Source: Fulvivirga marina
Lineage (GTDB): Bacteria > Bacteroidota > Bacteroidia > Cytophagales > Cyclobacteriaceae
Length of the DNA stretch: 64,000 bases
Assembly (NCBI RefSeq): GCF_016775155.1
Contig: NZ_JAEUGD010000042.1
Span: forward strand, 124,001 to 188,000
Direction of reading: 5' to 3'
Positions within the stretch are counted from its first letter, which is position 1, and every line of letters begins with the position of its first letter. The notes under the pieces are model-generated. The model was not told where the DNA came from and did not search any database. It worked only from the letters and a program-made list of their open reading frames with translations. The position numbers and the translations under genes are program-made. This document shows positions 1-8,300 of this stretch, piece after piece.

Positions 1-638
1 TTGATCATAAGGAGGTATACAAAAAGCAGACCGGTGGTAAAGGTAAGTTTGCCGATATCGTCTTCAAATTAAGTCCAGCCGATCCAGATGAGGATGGAGT
101 GATTAAGCCAGGATTACAATTCGTTAATAGTATTACAGGTGGTGTGATACCAAAAGAGTTTATCCCAGCCATTCAAAAAGGTTTCGATCAGGCTATGAGC
201 AACGGACCTTTGGCAGGATACCCAATTGAGGCTATGAAAGTTGAGTTGTACCACGGAAGTTTCCACGATGTTGACTCAGATGCCCTTTCTTTTGAGTTAG
301 CGGCTAGGCTAGGATTCAAAGCTGCTGCTAAGCAAGCAGGACCTCAACTACTAGAACCAATTATGAAGGTAGAAGTGGTGACTCCTGATGAGTATACAGG
401 TTCAGTTACAGGTGATTTGAACAAGCGTAGGGGATTGATGAAAGGTATGGATACCAAAGGAGCTGCTCAGGTTATTAAAGCTGATGTGCCTTTATCAGAA
501 CTGTTCGGGTATGTTACTGACCTTAGAACTATTACTTCAGGTAGAGCTACTGCATCGTTGACGTTCTCACACTACGATCCAGTTCCTAAGAACCTTGCTG
601 ACAAAGTAATAGAAGAAGTTAAAGGAGCAGCCGTTTAA
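1..638 (+). CDS. fusA: Elongation factor G, C-terminal part (gene cut by window start)
   Basis: GTPase that drives ribosomal translocation; only the last ~211 residues are inside the window. The open frame runs from base 3 with no start: it begins [16 protein letters not shown], the EF-G domain IV signature, and goes on to the domain V region ([19 protein letters not shown]). The ATG at 99 is internal and not a start. rpsJ follows after 11 nt, which is the classical str-operon order. Identity is certain at family level; whether this is the main EF-G or a second paralogue cannot be judged from the fragment, but the rpsJ linkage favours the main one. Confidence 0.95.
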   Translation, partial: DHKEVYKKQTGGKGKFADIVFKLSPADPDEDGVIKPGLQFVNSITGGVIPKEFIPAIQKGFDQAMSNGPLAGYPIEAMKVELYHGSFHDVDSDALSFELAARLGFKAAAKQAGPQLLEPIMKVEVVTPDEYTGSVTGDLNKRRGLMKGMDTKGAAQVIKADVPLSELFGYVTDLRTITSGRATASLTFSHYDPVPKNLADKVIEEVKGAAV

Positions 639-649
639 TTAATAAAGCT

Positions 650-955
650 ATGAATCAGAAAATTAGAATAAAACTTAAGTCATACGATCACAATTTGGTT
701 GATAAATCATCTGAGAAAATTGTGAGAGCTGTGAAGACTACTGGTGCAGTAGTAAGCGGACCTATTCCTCTTCCGACAATAAAGGAAAAATTTACAGTGT
801 TGAGATCACCTCACGTAAATAAAAAGTCGAGAGAGCAGTTTCAGCTTTGTACTTACAAAAGACTAGTTGATATCTATTCAAACAGCACAAAAACTGTTGA
901 CGCTCTAATGAAGCTTGAGCTTCCAAGTGGGGTAGATGTGGAGATCAAAGTCTAA
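650..955 (+). CDS. rpsJ: 30S ribosomal protein S10
   Basis: Small-subunit ribosomal protein (101 aa, the usual length) that also acts with NusB in antitermination. Family landmarks are visible: [10 protein letters not shown] near the N-terminus, GPIPLPT in the middle, [12 protein letters not shown], and [11 protein letters not shown] at the end. It lies 11 nt after fusA, so the two are co-transcribed. Unusually, the next gene is not rplC: a strong hairpin terminator follows within 30 nt and then an unrelated oxygenase gene, so the S10 operon appears split after rpsJ here. Confidence 0.97.
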   Translation: MNQKIRIKLKSYDHNLVDKSSEKIVRAVKTTGAVVSGPIPLPTIKEKFTVLRSPHVNKKSREQFQLCTYKRLVDIYSNSTKTVDALMKLELPSGVDVEIKV

Positions 956-979
956 GTAGGCATACTGAGATTAAAGATA

Positions 980-1008
980 AAAAGGCTGATACATTGTATC
1001 GGCCTTTT
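980..1008 (+). terminator. Rho-independent terminator after rpsJ
   Basis: A 13-bp stem (980-992 with 996-1008, one G-T pair) and a 3-nt loop; the right arm ends in TTTT. The left arm begins with AAAA, so it could also act on the other strand. It closes the fusA-rpsJ transcript. Confidence 0.8.
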
Positions 1009-1093
1009 GTATTATTGAGGCTCTAGTCTAGCCCACTATAGCTTTATTTAAATTAATTCATTTAATTTAGCATAGTAATTAAAACGCTAATTT

Positions 1094-2065
1094 ATGAGTG
1101 ATATATTATATGATGAAGTACCATCACTTGATCTTGCAGATTTCAATAGTGGTGATGAAGCTCGCAGGAGCAAATTTGTAAATGACCTAGGAGAAGCTTA
1201 TAATAATATAGGTTTTGTAGCAATTAAGAATCACTACCTCACCGAAGAGTTATCTCAAAAGTTATATGCAGCTATACAGAAGTTTTTTTCGCTGTCAGAT
1301 GATGTTAAGCAAAAATATGAAATTGATGGACTGGCAGGTCAGCGAGGTTATATAGGCAAAGGAAAGGAGCATGCCAAAGGAAGAAAAACAGGTGACCTAA
1401 AAGAGTTTTTCCATATTGGGCAGGAGGTAACGGACAATGATCCTATAAAGGAGGAGTACCCTGACAATGTTTGGGTCGATGAAGTGCCTGACTTAGAGGC
1501 CATAGGCTTAGAAGTATACAAGCGGTTGGAAAAGACAGGTGTTGAAATGTTGAGAGCGATAGCTCTATACCTTGGTCTTGAGGAGAGCTATTTTGATAAT
1601 AAGGTTAAGAATGGAAACAGCATATTAAGACCTATACATTATTTTCCTATTGATAATCCAGAGGCGGTACCAGATGATGCTGTTAGAGCAGCTGAGCATG
1701 GAGATATTAACCTTATAACTCTCTTAATGGGTGCAAGTGCCGATGGCCTTCAAGTTTTAAGGAGAGATGGTAAATGGATACCTATTACAGCGCTTCCTGA
1801 GCAGCTGGTTGTCAACGTAGGTGATATGTTGGAAAGACATACCAATAAGAAATTAAAGTCTACGATTCATAGAGTGGTTAACCCTCCTAAGGAGCAGATG
1901 AAAACATCTAGATATTCTATTCCATTTTTTATGCATCCTAGGTCTGAAATGGATTTAACCTGTCTTGAGAATTGTGTTGATTCAAATCATCCTAAGGAGT
2001 TTGACGATATTACTGCAGGACAATTCCTTGACCAGAGATTAGCGGAGATAGGCCTTAAGAAATAA
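1094..2065 (+). CDS. 2-oxoglutarate/Fe(II)-dependent oxygenase, isopenicillin N synthase family
   Basis: Non-haem iron oxygenase of the isopenicillin-N-synthase / plant 2OG-dioxygenase superfamily, 323 aa. The N-terminal DIOX_N region (residues ~8-130) includes the typical GFVAIKNH stretch. The Fe ligands are visible as H202-x-D204 (EHGDINLITLL) and H259 (STIHRVVNP), and the 2-oxoglutarate-binding R273-x-S275 (RYS) is in place, so the enzyme should be active. The substrate cannot be read from the sequence. A chromate-type transporter starts 8 nt downstream, suggesting one transcript. No promoter close to consensus was found upstream. Confidence 0.85.
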   Translation: MSDILYDEVPSLDLADFNSGDEARRSKFVNDLGEAYNNIGFVAIKNHYLTEELSQKLYAAIQKFFSLSDDVKQKYEIDGLAGQRGYIGKGKEHAKGRKTGDLKEFFHIGQEVTDNDPIKEEYPDNVWVDEVPDLEAIGLEVYKRLEKTGVEMLRAIALYLGLEESYFDNKVKNGNSILRPIHYFPIDNPEAVPDDAVRAAEHGDINLITLLMGASADGLQVLRRDGKWIPITALPEQLVVNVGDMLERHTNKKLKSTIHRVVNPPKEQMKTSRYSIPFFMHPRSEMDLTCLENCVDSNHPKEFDDITAGQFLDQRLAEIGLKK

Positions 2066-2073
2066 CCTGAGCG

Positions 2074-3249
2074 TTGATAAAGAGGGTACGATATTATATC
2101 TTCCTGAAAGACGTTTTGGTGTTGGCATTAAGCGCCTTTGGCGGTCCTCAGGCGCACGTTGCGCTTATGTTTGATCTTATGGTCGCGAAGAGAAGATATT
2201 TGTCTGAAGAAGACTTAATAGAGCTTAATGCTTTGTGTCAAATATTACCGGGGCCTACTTCCACCCAAACAGTTACTGCAATTGGTTTTAGGATAGGTGG
2301 CCCCAATCTTGCTTATTTGACTTTGCTAGTGTGGATGATACCGGCTGTTACATTAATGACTATTGCTGGGATTACAATGAGTCATTTGCAGTCTCAAAAT
2401 ATGTCTACTGAGTTTACAAAATTTATCCAACCCATGGCCGTAGGGTTTGTTAGCTATGCGGGACTGAAAATTAGCAAGAAAGTTATTAAGACCAAAACAG
2501 CCGTGGTGATTTTACTTCTTTCGGCCATTGGATCATTTCTTTTTAGGTCACCTTTCGTGTTCCCAATATTAATACTTGCGGGTGGTGCCTTTACAGCCTT
2601 TAAGTATAAATCTCAACCCATTGAAGAGAAGGATAGAATAAAAATACAATGGGCTAACTTTATCTTGTGGGCAGGATTCTTTGTTTTTATAGCTGCATTA
2701 GGAGGTGTTACAAGGTATCTTCCTGTACGCTTGCTGGAGAACTTTTATCGTAGTGGCAGTCTGATCTTTGGAGGAGGGCAAGTATTAATACCACTACTCT
2801 ATACAGAATTTGTAGAATTCAAGCGATATTTGACTTCTGAGGAGTTTTTAACGGGCTATGCACTAGTGCAGTCGGTTCCCGGACCAGTTTTTTCGTTTTG
2901 TGCTTACATAGGTGCGCTGTCAATGCGAGGTTTTGGTTTTGGTGGACAAATACTAGGTGCACTTGTTGCTTCAATTGGGATATTTTTACCAGGAACGTTT
3001 CTAATATTTTTTGTTATTAGGTTCTGGGAAGGTCTTAAAAAGTACCGTATCGTGAAGGCATCGTTAGAAGGTATTAATGCTGCTAGTTCAGGTATGGTTA
3101 TAACAGCTGCTGTTCTAATGTTTCTTCCTCTTGACCCTAATCTTCAGAATATCTTAATTACTATAGGAACGTTTGCGGTACTTGCATTTACAAAAATACC
3201 AGCTCCAATAATTATATTAGTAGGTCTGGGAGCAGGGTTTGTTTTATAA
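2074..3249 (+). CDS. chrA: Chromate transporter, two-domain CHR family
   Basis: Integral membrane protein of the CHR family (391 aa), many members of which export chromate. Both homologous halves are visible: FGGPQAHVALM and LPGPTSTQTV in the first, FGGGQVLIPLL and VQSVPGPVFSF in the second, so this is the long bidomain type. About ten hydrophobic segments are present. The start is TTG at 2074; no ATG or GTG lies between it and the first CHR motif, and no Shine-Dalgarno sequence is visible. The gene follows the oxygenase by 8 nt. The actual substrate (chromate, sulfate or another anion) is inferred only from the family. Confidence 0.87.
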   Translation: MIKRVRYYIFLKDVLVLALSAFGGPQAHVALMFDLMVAKRRYLSEEDLIELNALCQILPGPTSTQTVTAIGFRIGGPNLAYLTLLVWMIPAVTLMTIAGITMSHLQSQNMSTEFTKFIQPMAVGFVSYAGLKISKKVIKTKTAVVILLLSAIGSFLFRSPFVFPILILAGGAFTAFKYKSQPIEEKDRIKIQWANFILWAGFFVFIAALGGVTRYLPVRLLENFYRSGSLIFGGGQVLIPLLYTEFVEFKRYLTSEEFLTGYALVQSVPGPVFSFCAYIGALSMRGFGFGGQILGALVASIGIFLPGTFLIFFVIRFWEGLKKYRIVKASLEGINAASSGMVITAAVLMFLPLDPNLQNILITIGTFAVLAFTKIPAPIIILVGLGAGFVL

Positions 3250-3598
3250 AGAATTTTATTGAAGGTCTCATACTATTTGCATCATTATTCTCTGACTTTC
3301 GAGCACATCGCTTTGTTTCGTAGAGTTGTATAAAAGCCTGTTTTAGTTATTTCATTGTTGTTGCTCTAAGTCCTATGGCTGCCTGAGAATCGTTTATTTT
3401 GCTTTGCCTGGTAACCTCAAATTGAACAAAGAAAGGGATACTGTTCCGGTTCCTGTCTGGCGTAGAGAGCTTGATGGCTATTTATAAAAATGATAAACTT
3501 GTTCCGGAACTGTGGGATTGTTCTACTATTTGGGGTGCTTGATTTACATTTCTTCTTCAGGTGACCTTTCTTGTACTATATCCTTTAGCCTGGTCTTC

Positions 3599-3629
3599 AC
3601 CTAGAACATTATATAATGTCAGGTTTTTT
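3599..3629 (+). terminator. Possible terminator hairpin in gene-free interval
   Basis: A perfect 14-bp palindrome ACATTATATAATGT (3606-3619) flanked by pairing ACCT/AGGT and followed by a run of six T. It looks like a plus-strand terminator, but it lies 350 nt after the nearest plus-strand gene (chrA), so it may end a long 3' UTR or an unseen small RNA. Confidence 0.35.
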
Positions 3630-3791
3630 AATACGCAGTTGAATGGGGTGCTTTTTACTATGTTTCCAGAACCTAAAATCTATGCTAAAATAAATCATTT
3701 GTATACACACAAATGCTTATGTTTTTAATTTAAGTCGCATCAGCTGATTAGATAGATTAAACTAAAGAGTTAGTTGATTTAGCCAAAAAGA

Positions 3792-3811
3792 AACCCGGTT
3801 TTAACCGGGTT
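3792..3811 (-). terminator. Terminator after tonB
   Basis: Perfect 9-bp arms AACCCGGTT / AACCGGGTT separated by 2 nt on the plus strand; on the minus strand the hairpin is followed by a run of five T. It lies 6 nt beyond the tonB stop. Confidence 0.75.
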
Positions 3812-3817
3812 CTAATA

Positions 3818-4492
3818 TTATCCTAATTTAAAGGTAATTGGTAATATAATTCTTTGTTTTACTGGTTTCCCTCTTTGTTTTGGGGGGCTCCATTTCGGGG
3901 CTCCTTTAATAACCCTCACTGCCTCTTCATCACAACCAGCCCCAATACCTTTTACAGCTTGAACTTCAGTGAGAGAACCATCTTTATCAACAACAAATTG
4001 AACGTATACTTTACCTTCTATACCCATACGTCTGGCTTGAGCAGGGTATTTTAGTTTGTCAGCCACATATTTGTAGAAAGCCTCGTAACCACCTGGAGGT
4101 GTTGCAGGATCTTCTACAATCATAAATACCTCTTCGGCAACCTCTTCTTCAGGAGCCTCTTCTATTACAATGTCTTCAATAACTTCTTCTTCAGTAATTT
4201 CAACATCGAGGTCTACCTCAATCTCTTCTTCAATTTCCTCCTCATCAGGAACCTCTATAATTTCAGGTTGCTGAATTTTTGGTGGTGGGGGAGGTGGCTG
4301 CTCGGTAGGGGGTATTTCCAGCAAGTCCTCAAAATCATCTTGTACCTGTCCAAGGTCAACTAAATCCCCTTCTTCATAGTTTTTCCATTCGAAGGCCAAT
4401 ACCACTAAGCACATGGTAACTAGCAAACCAATGTTGAAGAAAAGACCAGTTTTCTTGCCAAGGTTAGCTTTTTCTGTCTTTTTAGCTTCCAT
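3818..4492 (-). CDS. tonB: TonB family energy transducer
   Basis: Couples the proton-motive force to outer-membrane TonB-dependent receptors. The 224-aa protein has a short cytoplasmic N-terminus, one membrane helix (~residues 16-35), a proline run (QPPPPPPK), a long periplasmic spacer very rich in Glu/Asp/Val/Ile, and a complete TonB C-terminal domain (~137-224: KYPAQARRMGIEGKVYVQF... WSPPKQRGKPVKQRI). The spacer is strongly acidic, unlike the Pro-Lys/Pro-Glu spacer of enterobacterial TonB. It is the last gene of the sprA-gcvH-vanZ row but has its own promoter within that row and a terminator behind it. No ExbB/ExbD genes are in the window. Confidence 0.92.
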   Translation of the reverse strand: MEAKKTEKANLGKKTGLFFNIGLLVTMCLVVLAFEWKNYEEGDLVDLGQVQDDFEDLLEIPPTEQPPPPPPKIQQPEIIEVPDEEEIEEEIEVDLDVEITEEEVIEDIVIEEAPEEEVAEEVFMIVEDPATPPGGYEAFYKYVADKLKYPAQARRMGIEGKVYVQFVVDKDGSLTEVQAVKGIGAGCDEEAVRVIKGAPKWSPPKQRGKPVKQRIILPITFKLG

Positions 4493-4535
4493 TATTAATG
4501 TACTCTTTATTTAAAATCAAAATAAGTCGTGTTTT

Positions 4536-4564
4536 CAAATATACAAAACTTAATCAATTTTCAA
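4536..4564 (-). promoter_or_regulatory. Predicted tonB promoter (Bacteroidota type)
   Basis: On the minus strand: TTG (4564-4562), 18-nt spacer, TATATTTG (4543-4536), a full match to the phylum's TAnnTTTG -7 element. Transcription would start about 40 nt before the tonB ATG, so tonB can be expressed independently of the vanZ-like gene. Confidence 0.55.
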
Positions 4565-4933
4565 TCAAGCTTTTAACTTATTACGTATATTAAACAGCAA
4601 TAATCCCAAAAAACATCCTGCCACATTAGCCACAGCATCATATGTCTCCATGGACCTGTCAGGTATAATACTTTGCATGCCTTCAATCAAAAAACCGTAG
4701 CTAGCTGCAATAGTTATTCCGATATAAATGGCCCTTTTTTTTCTGATGGAACCTTTCAAGTTTTCATATAATCCGCTAATTAGCAGAAACGTCAGAACAA
4801 AAAATACAAACCCATGTCCTAGTTTGTCATATGAAAAGATGGATAAGTCGGGAACAGATTTACCAGGGGTTAGTGTTAGGATTAGGATTAAAATGGCCCA
4901 AATTATCGATCCTATCAGATACTTGTTTAGCAT
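4565..4933 (-). CDS. VanZ-like small membrane protein
   Basis: 122-aa membrane protein with four hydrophobic segments and VanZ-family landmarks: LTLTPGKSVP after the first helix, YDKLGHGFVFFVLTF, EGMQSIIPDRSMETYDAVANVAG. VanZ proteins influence teicoplanin resistance in enterococci, but the molecular role of the family is unknown. The gene starts 5 nt after gcvH and very probably shares its transcript. The order ruvA-sprA-gcvH-vanZ-tonB recurs in this phylum, from my memory of such genomes. Confidence 0.82.
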   Translation of the reverse strand: MLNKYLIGSIIWAILILILTLTPGKSVPDLSIFSYDKLGHGFVFFVLTFLLISGLYENLKGSIRKKRAIYIGITIAASYGFLIEGMQSIIPDRSMETYDAVANVAGCFLGLLLFNIRNKLKA

Positions 4934-4938
4934 GTAAA

Positions 4939-5319
4939 TTAGCCGCCTATTACTTCTTTGTAAGCGTCTGCACTTAACAAGTCATCAATTTCTGACTGAT
5001 CAGATAGTTTGATTTTAATCATCCATCCCTTTTCATAAGGATCTTCGTTAACTAACTCAGGGGCTGATTCTAGTTCGGAGTTTACTTCTTCTACAGTACC
5101 GCTAAGAGGCATAAATAGGTCAGATACTGTTTTTACAGCTTCTACAGTACCAAAAACTTCGCCTCTTTCTACCTCGTCTCCTTCGGTTTCAATTTCAACA
5201 TAAACAATGTCACCAAGCTCTCCCTGAGCAAAATCTGTAACTCCAACAATGGCCGTATCGCCATCAATTTTCACCCATTCATGATCCTTTGTGTACTTTA
5301 ATTCGTTCGGAATGTTCAT
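4939..5319 (-). CDS. gcvH: Glycine cleavage system H protein
   Basis: Lipoyl carrier of the glycine cleavage complex, 126 aa, standard length. The lipoyl-lysine is K63 within [37 protein letters not shown] and [13 protein letters not shown] are the other family blocks. The P, T and L proteins are not in the window, so gcvH is separated from its partners, as is common in Bacteroidota. It is 57 nt downstream of sprA, with a -7-like promoter element in the gap, and 5 nt upstream of the vanZ-like gene. Confidence 0.97.
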   Translation of the reverse strand: MNIPNELKYTKDHEWVKIDGDTAIVGVTDFAQGELGDIVYVEIETEGDEVERGEVFGTVEAVKTVSDLFMPLSGTVEEVNSELESAPELVNEDPYEKGWMIKIKLSDQSEIDDLLSADAYKEVIGG

Positions 5320-5342
5320 ATCTTTGTTGTTAAATTTTGGCT

Positions 5343-5370
5343 CAAAAATACACTCTTTTTCCTAATGCAG
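5343..5370 (-). promoter_or_regulatory. Possible gcvH promoter
   Basis: Minus-strand TATTTTTG (5350-5343) matches TAnnTTTG; the -33 region has only CTG (5370-5368) at a 17-nt spacing. It sits in the short sprA-gcvH gap and would give a leader of about 20 nt. Confidence 0.35.
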
Positions 5371-5376
5371 AAATTT

Positions 5377-8300
5377 TTATTGAGCTAAACTAAAGCGTAT
5401 CTGAACTCCCAACCGGGTTGTTGCCCGCCTGTAAGAATTTGATATTTTTGGTTCGTTAATGTTGCGCTCAAAGTAAAACTGCAGATTAAGCTTTTCATTT
5501 AATACATAACTGATGTTGGGCCTTAGTTGGATGTTGAGGCCTCCATTAGTGATGGTATTTACTTCATTAATTTTCCTTTGGATAGTTTCCGTATCCCTGA
5601 TAGTGAAGTTCATTCTGAAGGTAAGGTCATTTTTCAATGAGATTACTCTACCTTGTGATTTAAAAGGAAGTTTAAAATTAGCTTTTGTAAAGCCTACTTC
5701 GAGAACAATATCGTTACTCCTTACCTCTGTTACCTGGGCGTTTGTAATATTAAGTGCAACATCGCGTTTCGTCTTATACTCAGCCTTTGCTGTTAGTCTA
5801 CTTTTTGTTCTAATGTTAATTCCAATTAGTGGAGAAAACTGTTCGCTAATCATTACTTGACTAATGATATAAACAGGTACTAGTTCTCCCTCGCTGTTGA
5901 GGCTGCCAAACTCCGAATCATTATAGCGCTCTATATTTCTGTCCAGTTCTAACCCTTCAGTATATTGCAATGAGTTGCTATAATTTGAAACAGTATAATT
6001 TGATTGGTATCCGTGTGTAATGCCTACAGACTGAAATATCTTCTGAAGTGCCGGGATTCGGCTTAGCCCTGTATAATCAACTCTCCAGTTAGGTAATGGG
6101 GTTTCAGGGAATGGACTTAAACTAACATCACTTGCATTTTTTCCTGTATAAGCTGCTATGAAGGCTGGAATAATCACATCCTGAGAATTAGTATCATATA
6201 CTATCCCTGTTTTTTCATTGAACCTGCTGAGAATATCAAACCTATTGGCTTCAAAATCTTGAAATATATCCGAATTGTTATCATCATCATCTCTGCTAAA
6301 AGCTGTTTTGATACTCATGTATGAAACTGAATAAGCCCCGGATCTACTGGGGTTTAAAGACGCAAAGAAGGGGTCTTCTCCATCATCTGCAACATTTCTG
6401 AAAATTTCTTCATATGAAGAGCTCTTTGTTTTTCGCACGTCTAACTGCACCTTCAAGTCTTTCAGTGGTTCAATGTTGGCTCTTATATTATAATCCTGAG
6501 TTTTGGTTTGAGTAAAAGGAGCTGTTAATTCATTATTAGTTGTTAAGGCTCCTGCTTTCTGAAGTTCAAACCGGATGTCAGGGTCCTGGGATCCGAGAAT
6601 GAATGGCAGGCCTGGTTCGTTCCAACTGCTGTCCATCCCGAAAAGGAATGCTCGAGGCATGTACCCAGGGATCAACGTACCTTCACGAAGCGTATAAGTA
6701 GCATTGATAGACCTTACAGACATTAACAACCGGAAGAAGCCCTTCAAACCCTTGTTTTCAGCTTTTGGGGCCTGTTGAGTTGTGTCTTGTACATTGGTTT
6801 GTCTAAGGGAGCTCCTTCTCGTGCTTCTTGAAGGAGAGTTGATCTCTTTAAGAAAAGAGATTTTATTATATAGCTTAATCAAGTCTATCTTCCCGCTTAT
6901 TGTATTGTCTCGGCTATTTTGAATGGTATTTCCGAAATCGAGACTATCTGGTCGGTTAATTGGTCCTGCTGTCCATGAGAAACCAGCTTGATACCTGTAT
7001 TCGGCGCTTGTCCAGTCGGTAATAGGTAGTTTGTCAAGGGGAAGACGGTAGTTTGCACTAACCGTCTGGTCAAAGTTTTTCATTCGACCCAGATTTTTTA
7101 GGTTGGTCATTACCGAATCTCTGTATTGGTCTGCGGTAATATACTCGTTTGTGCTTAGACTATTACCTCCCCTAGGATCGCTGTCTGGTTCATCAATGAT
7201 TGCATTGGCCCTGGCATTGTAATCTAGAGACAAGCTTTTCGTAATGTCCCATTGTAGGTTATAAGTACGGTTAAATGTGAAATACTTCTCCATATTTACA
7301 AGGTCACTATTGTAAACATCAGGGTTATTGCGATAAACCGTTTTTCGGAACTCTCGTCTTAATTCACCTCTTACTGAAATGTTCGTTGGGACTGGTGTGA
7401 AATTGAAGTCTTTGATTAACTTCAAAAATGGTGATTTAAGGAATTTAATATCCTTGAAAGGCTCCCAAGGGAGCACTTGAGGACTGTAATTATATGCAAC
7501 AGCGGCATTGTGGTTTTCCTGGAGTTGCTGCTGTAAGTTGAAATTTGTTCGTATCATTTCACTATAGGCATAGGTAAATGACAGATTTTCAACATCATAA
7601 ATATGCTTTTTTGCATCAGGTTTTACCTTTACTTTGCGCACATTAGTAAAGTTTATGCTCCTTCTCGTGGTTTCATCAGTTACCTGATCTTCGTATTCTC
7701 TGCGTTCTTCTTCTGTTTCCAATGACTGCAGCGTTGCGTCTAACGTAATGTCCGGATTGGCTGGGTCGAACTTTGGCTTAATGGTCGTTTTTTCGTAGCT
7801 GACATACATTGGGATCTTTAAACCCAGCTGCTCTGGGAGCAGCTTGTCCAATGTAACGTTAGCTGAAACGTCGTAAGAGGTAGTTTCTTCTCGCGTACGT
7901 TCGGCAATCTTTGATTGAATACCGCCAAAACCAAATGTAGTGTGCCTTGCAGTGGCTGTTATATTAGCAAAGTCTGCTAATTTGGTATTTAGGGTTGCAT
8001 TGGCAGCCCACCCTTTGGTCCTATCAAAGTCGGTTACCCTTAACTCATTGGCCCATATACATACTGATTTAGCCGCCCCGTCAGATCGGGGATTCCTGAT
8101 ACCAATGGTAAGCCAGGTGACTGCACTCATATCAGGATTACCCCTTAATCTAATTCTGTTATTGCCGACATCTTTTGGTCCACTGAGGGGGAAGAGCTCT
8201 CTTTTAGATATGTTTTCCCTATCACGCTGTGATTTAAGTGCGTAGAGGGCTTCTATATCTATATCAATCTCATTCTCGACAGGCCAGATGTCTTCTGCCA

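Larger units (their letters stand above)
3250..3817. other. Gene-free interval between chrA and tonB
   Basis: 568 bases with no convincing coding frame on either strand. It contains a 10-bp palindrome GTTCCGGAAC (3501-3510), a hairpin with a T run (3599-3629), and the tonB terminator at its right end (3792-3811). I see no tRNA, IS end or recognisable gene remnant; a decayed gene cannot be excluded. Confidence 0.6.
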
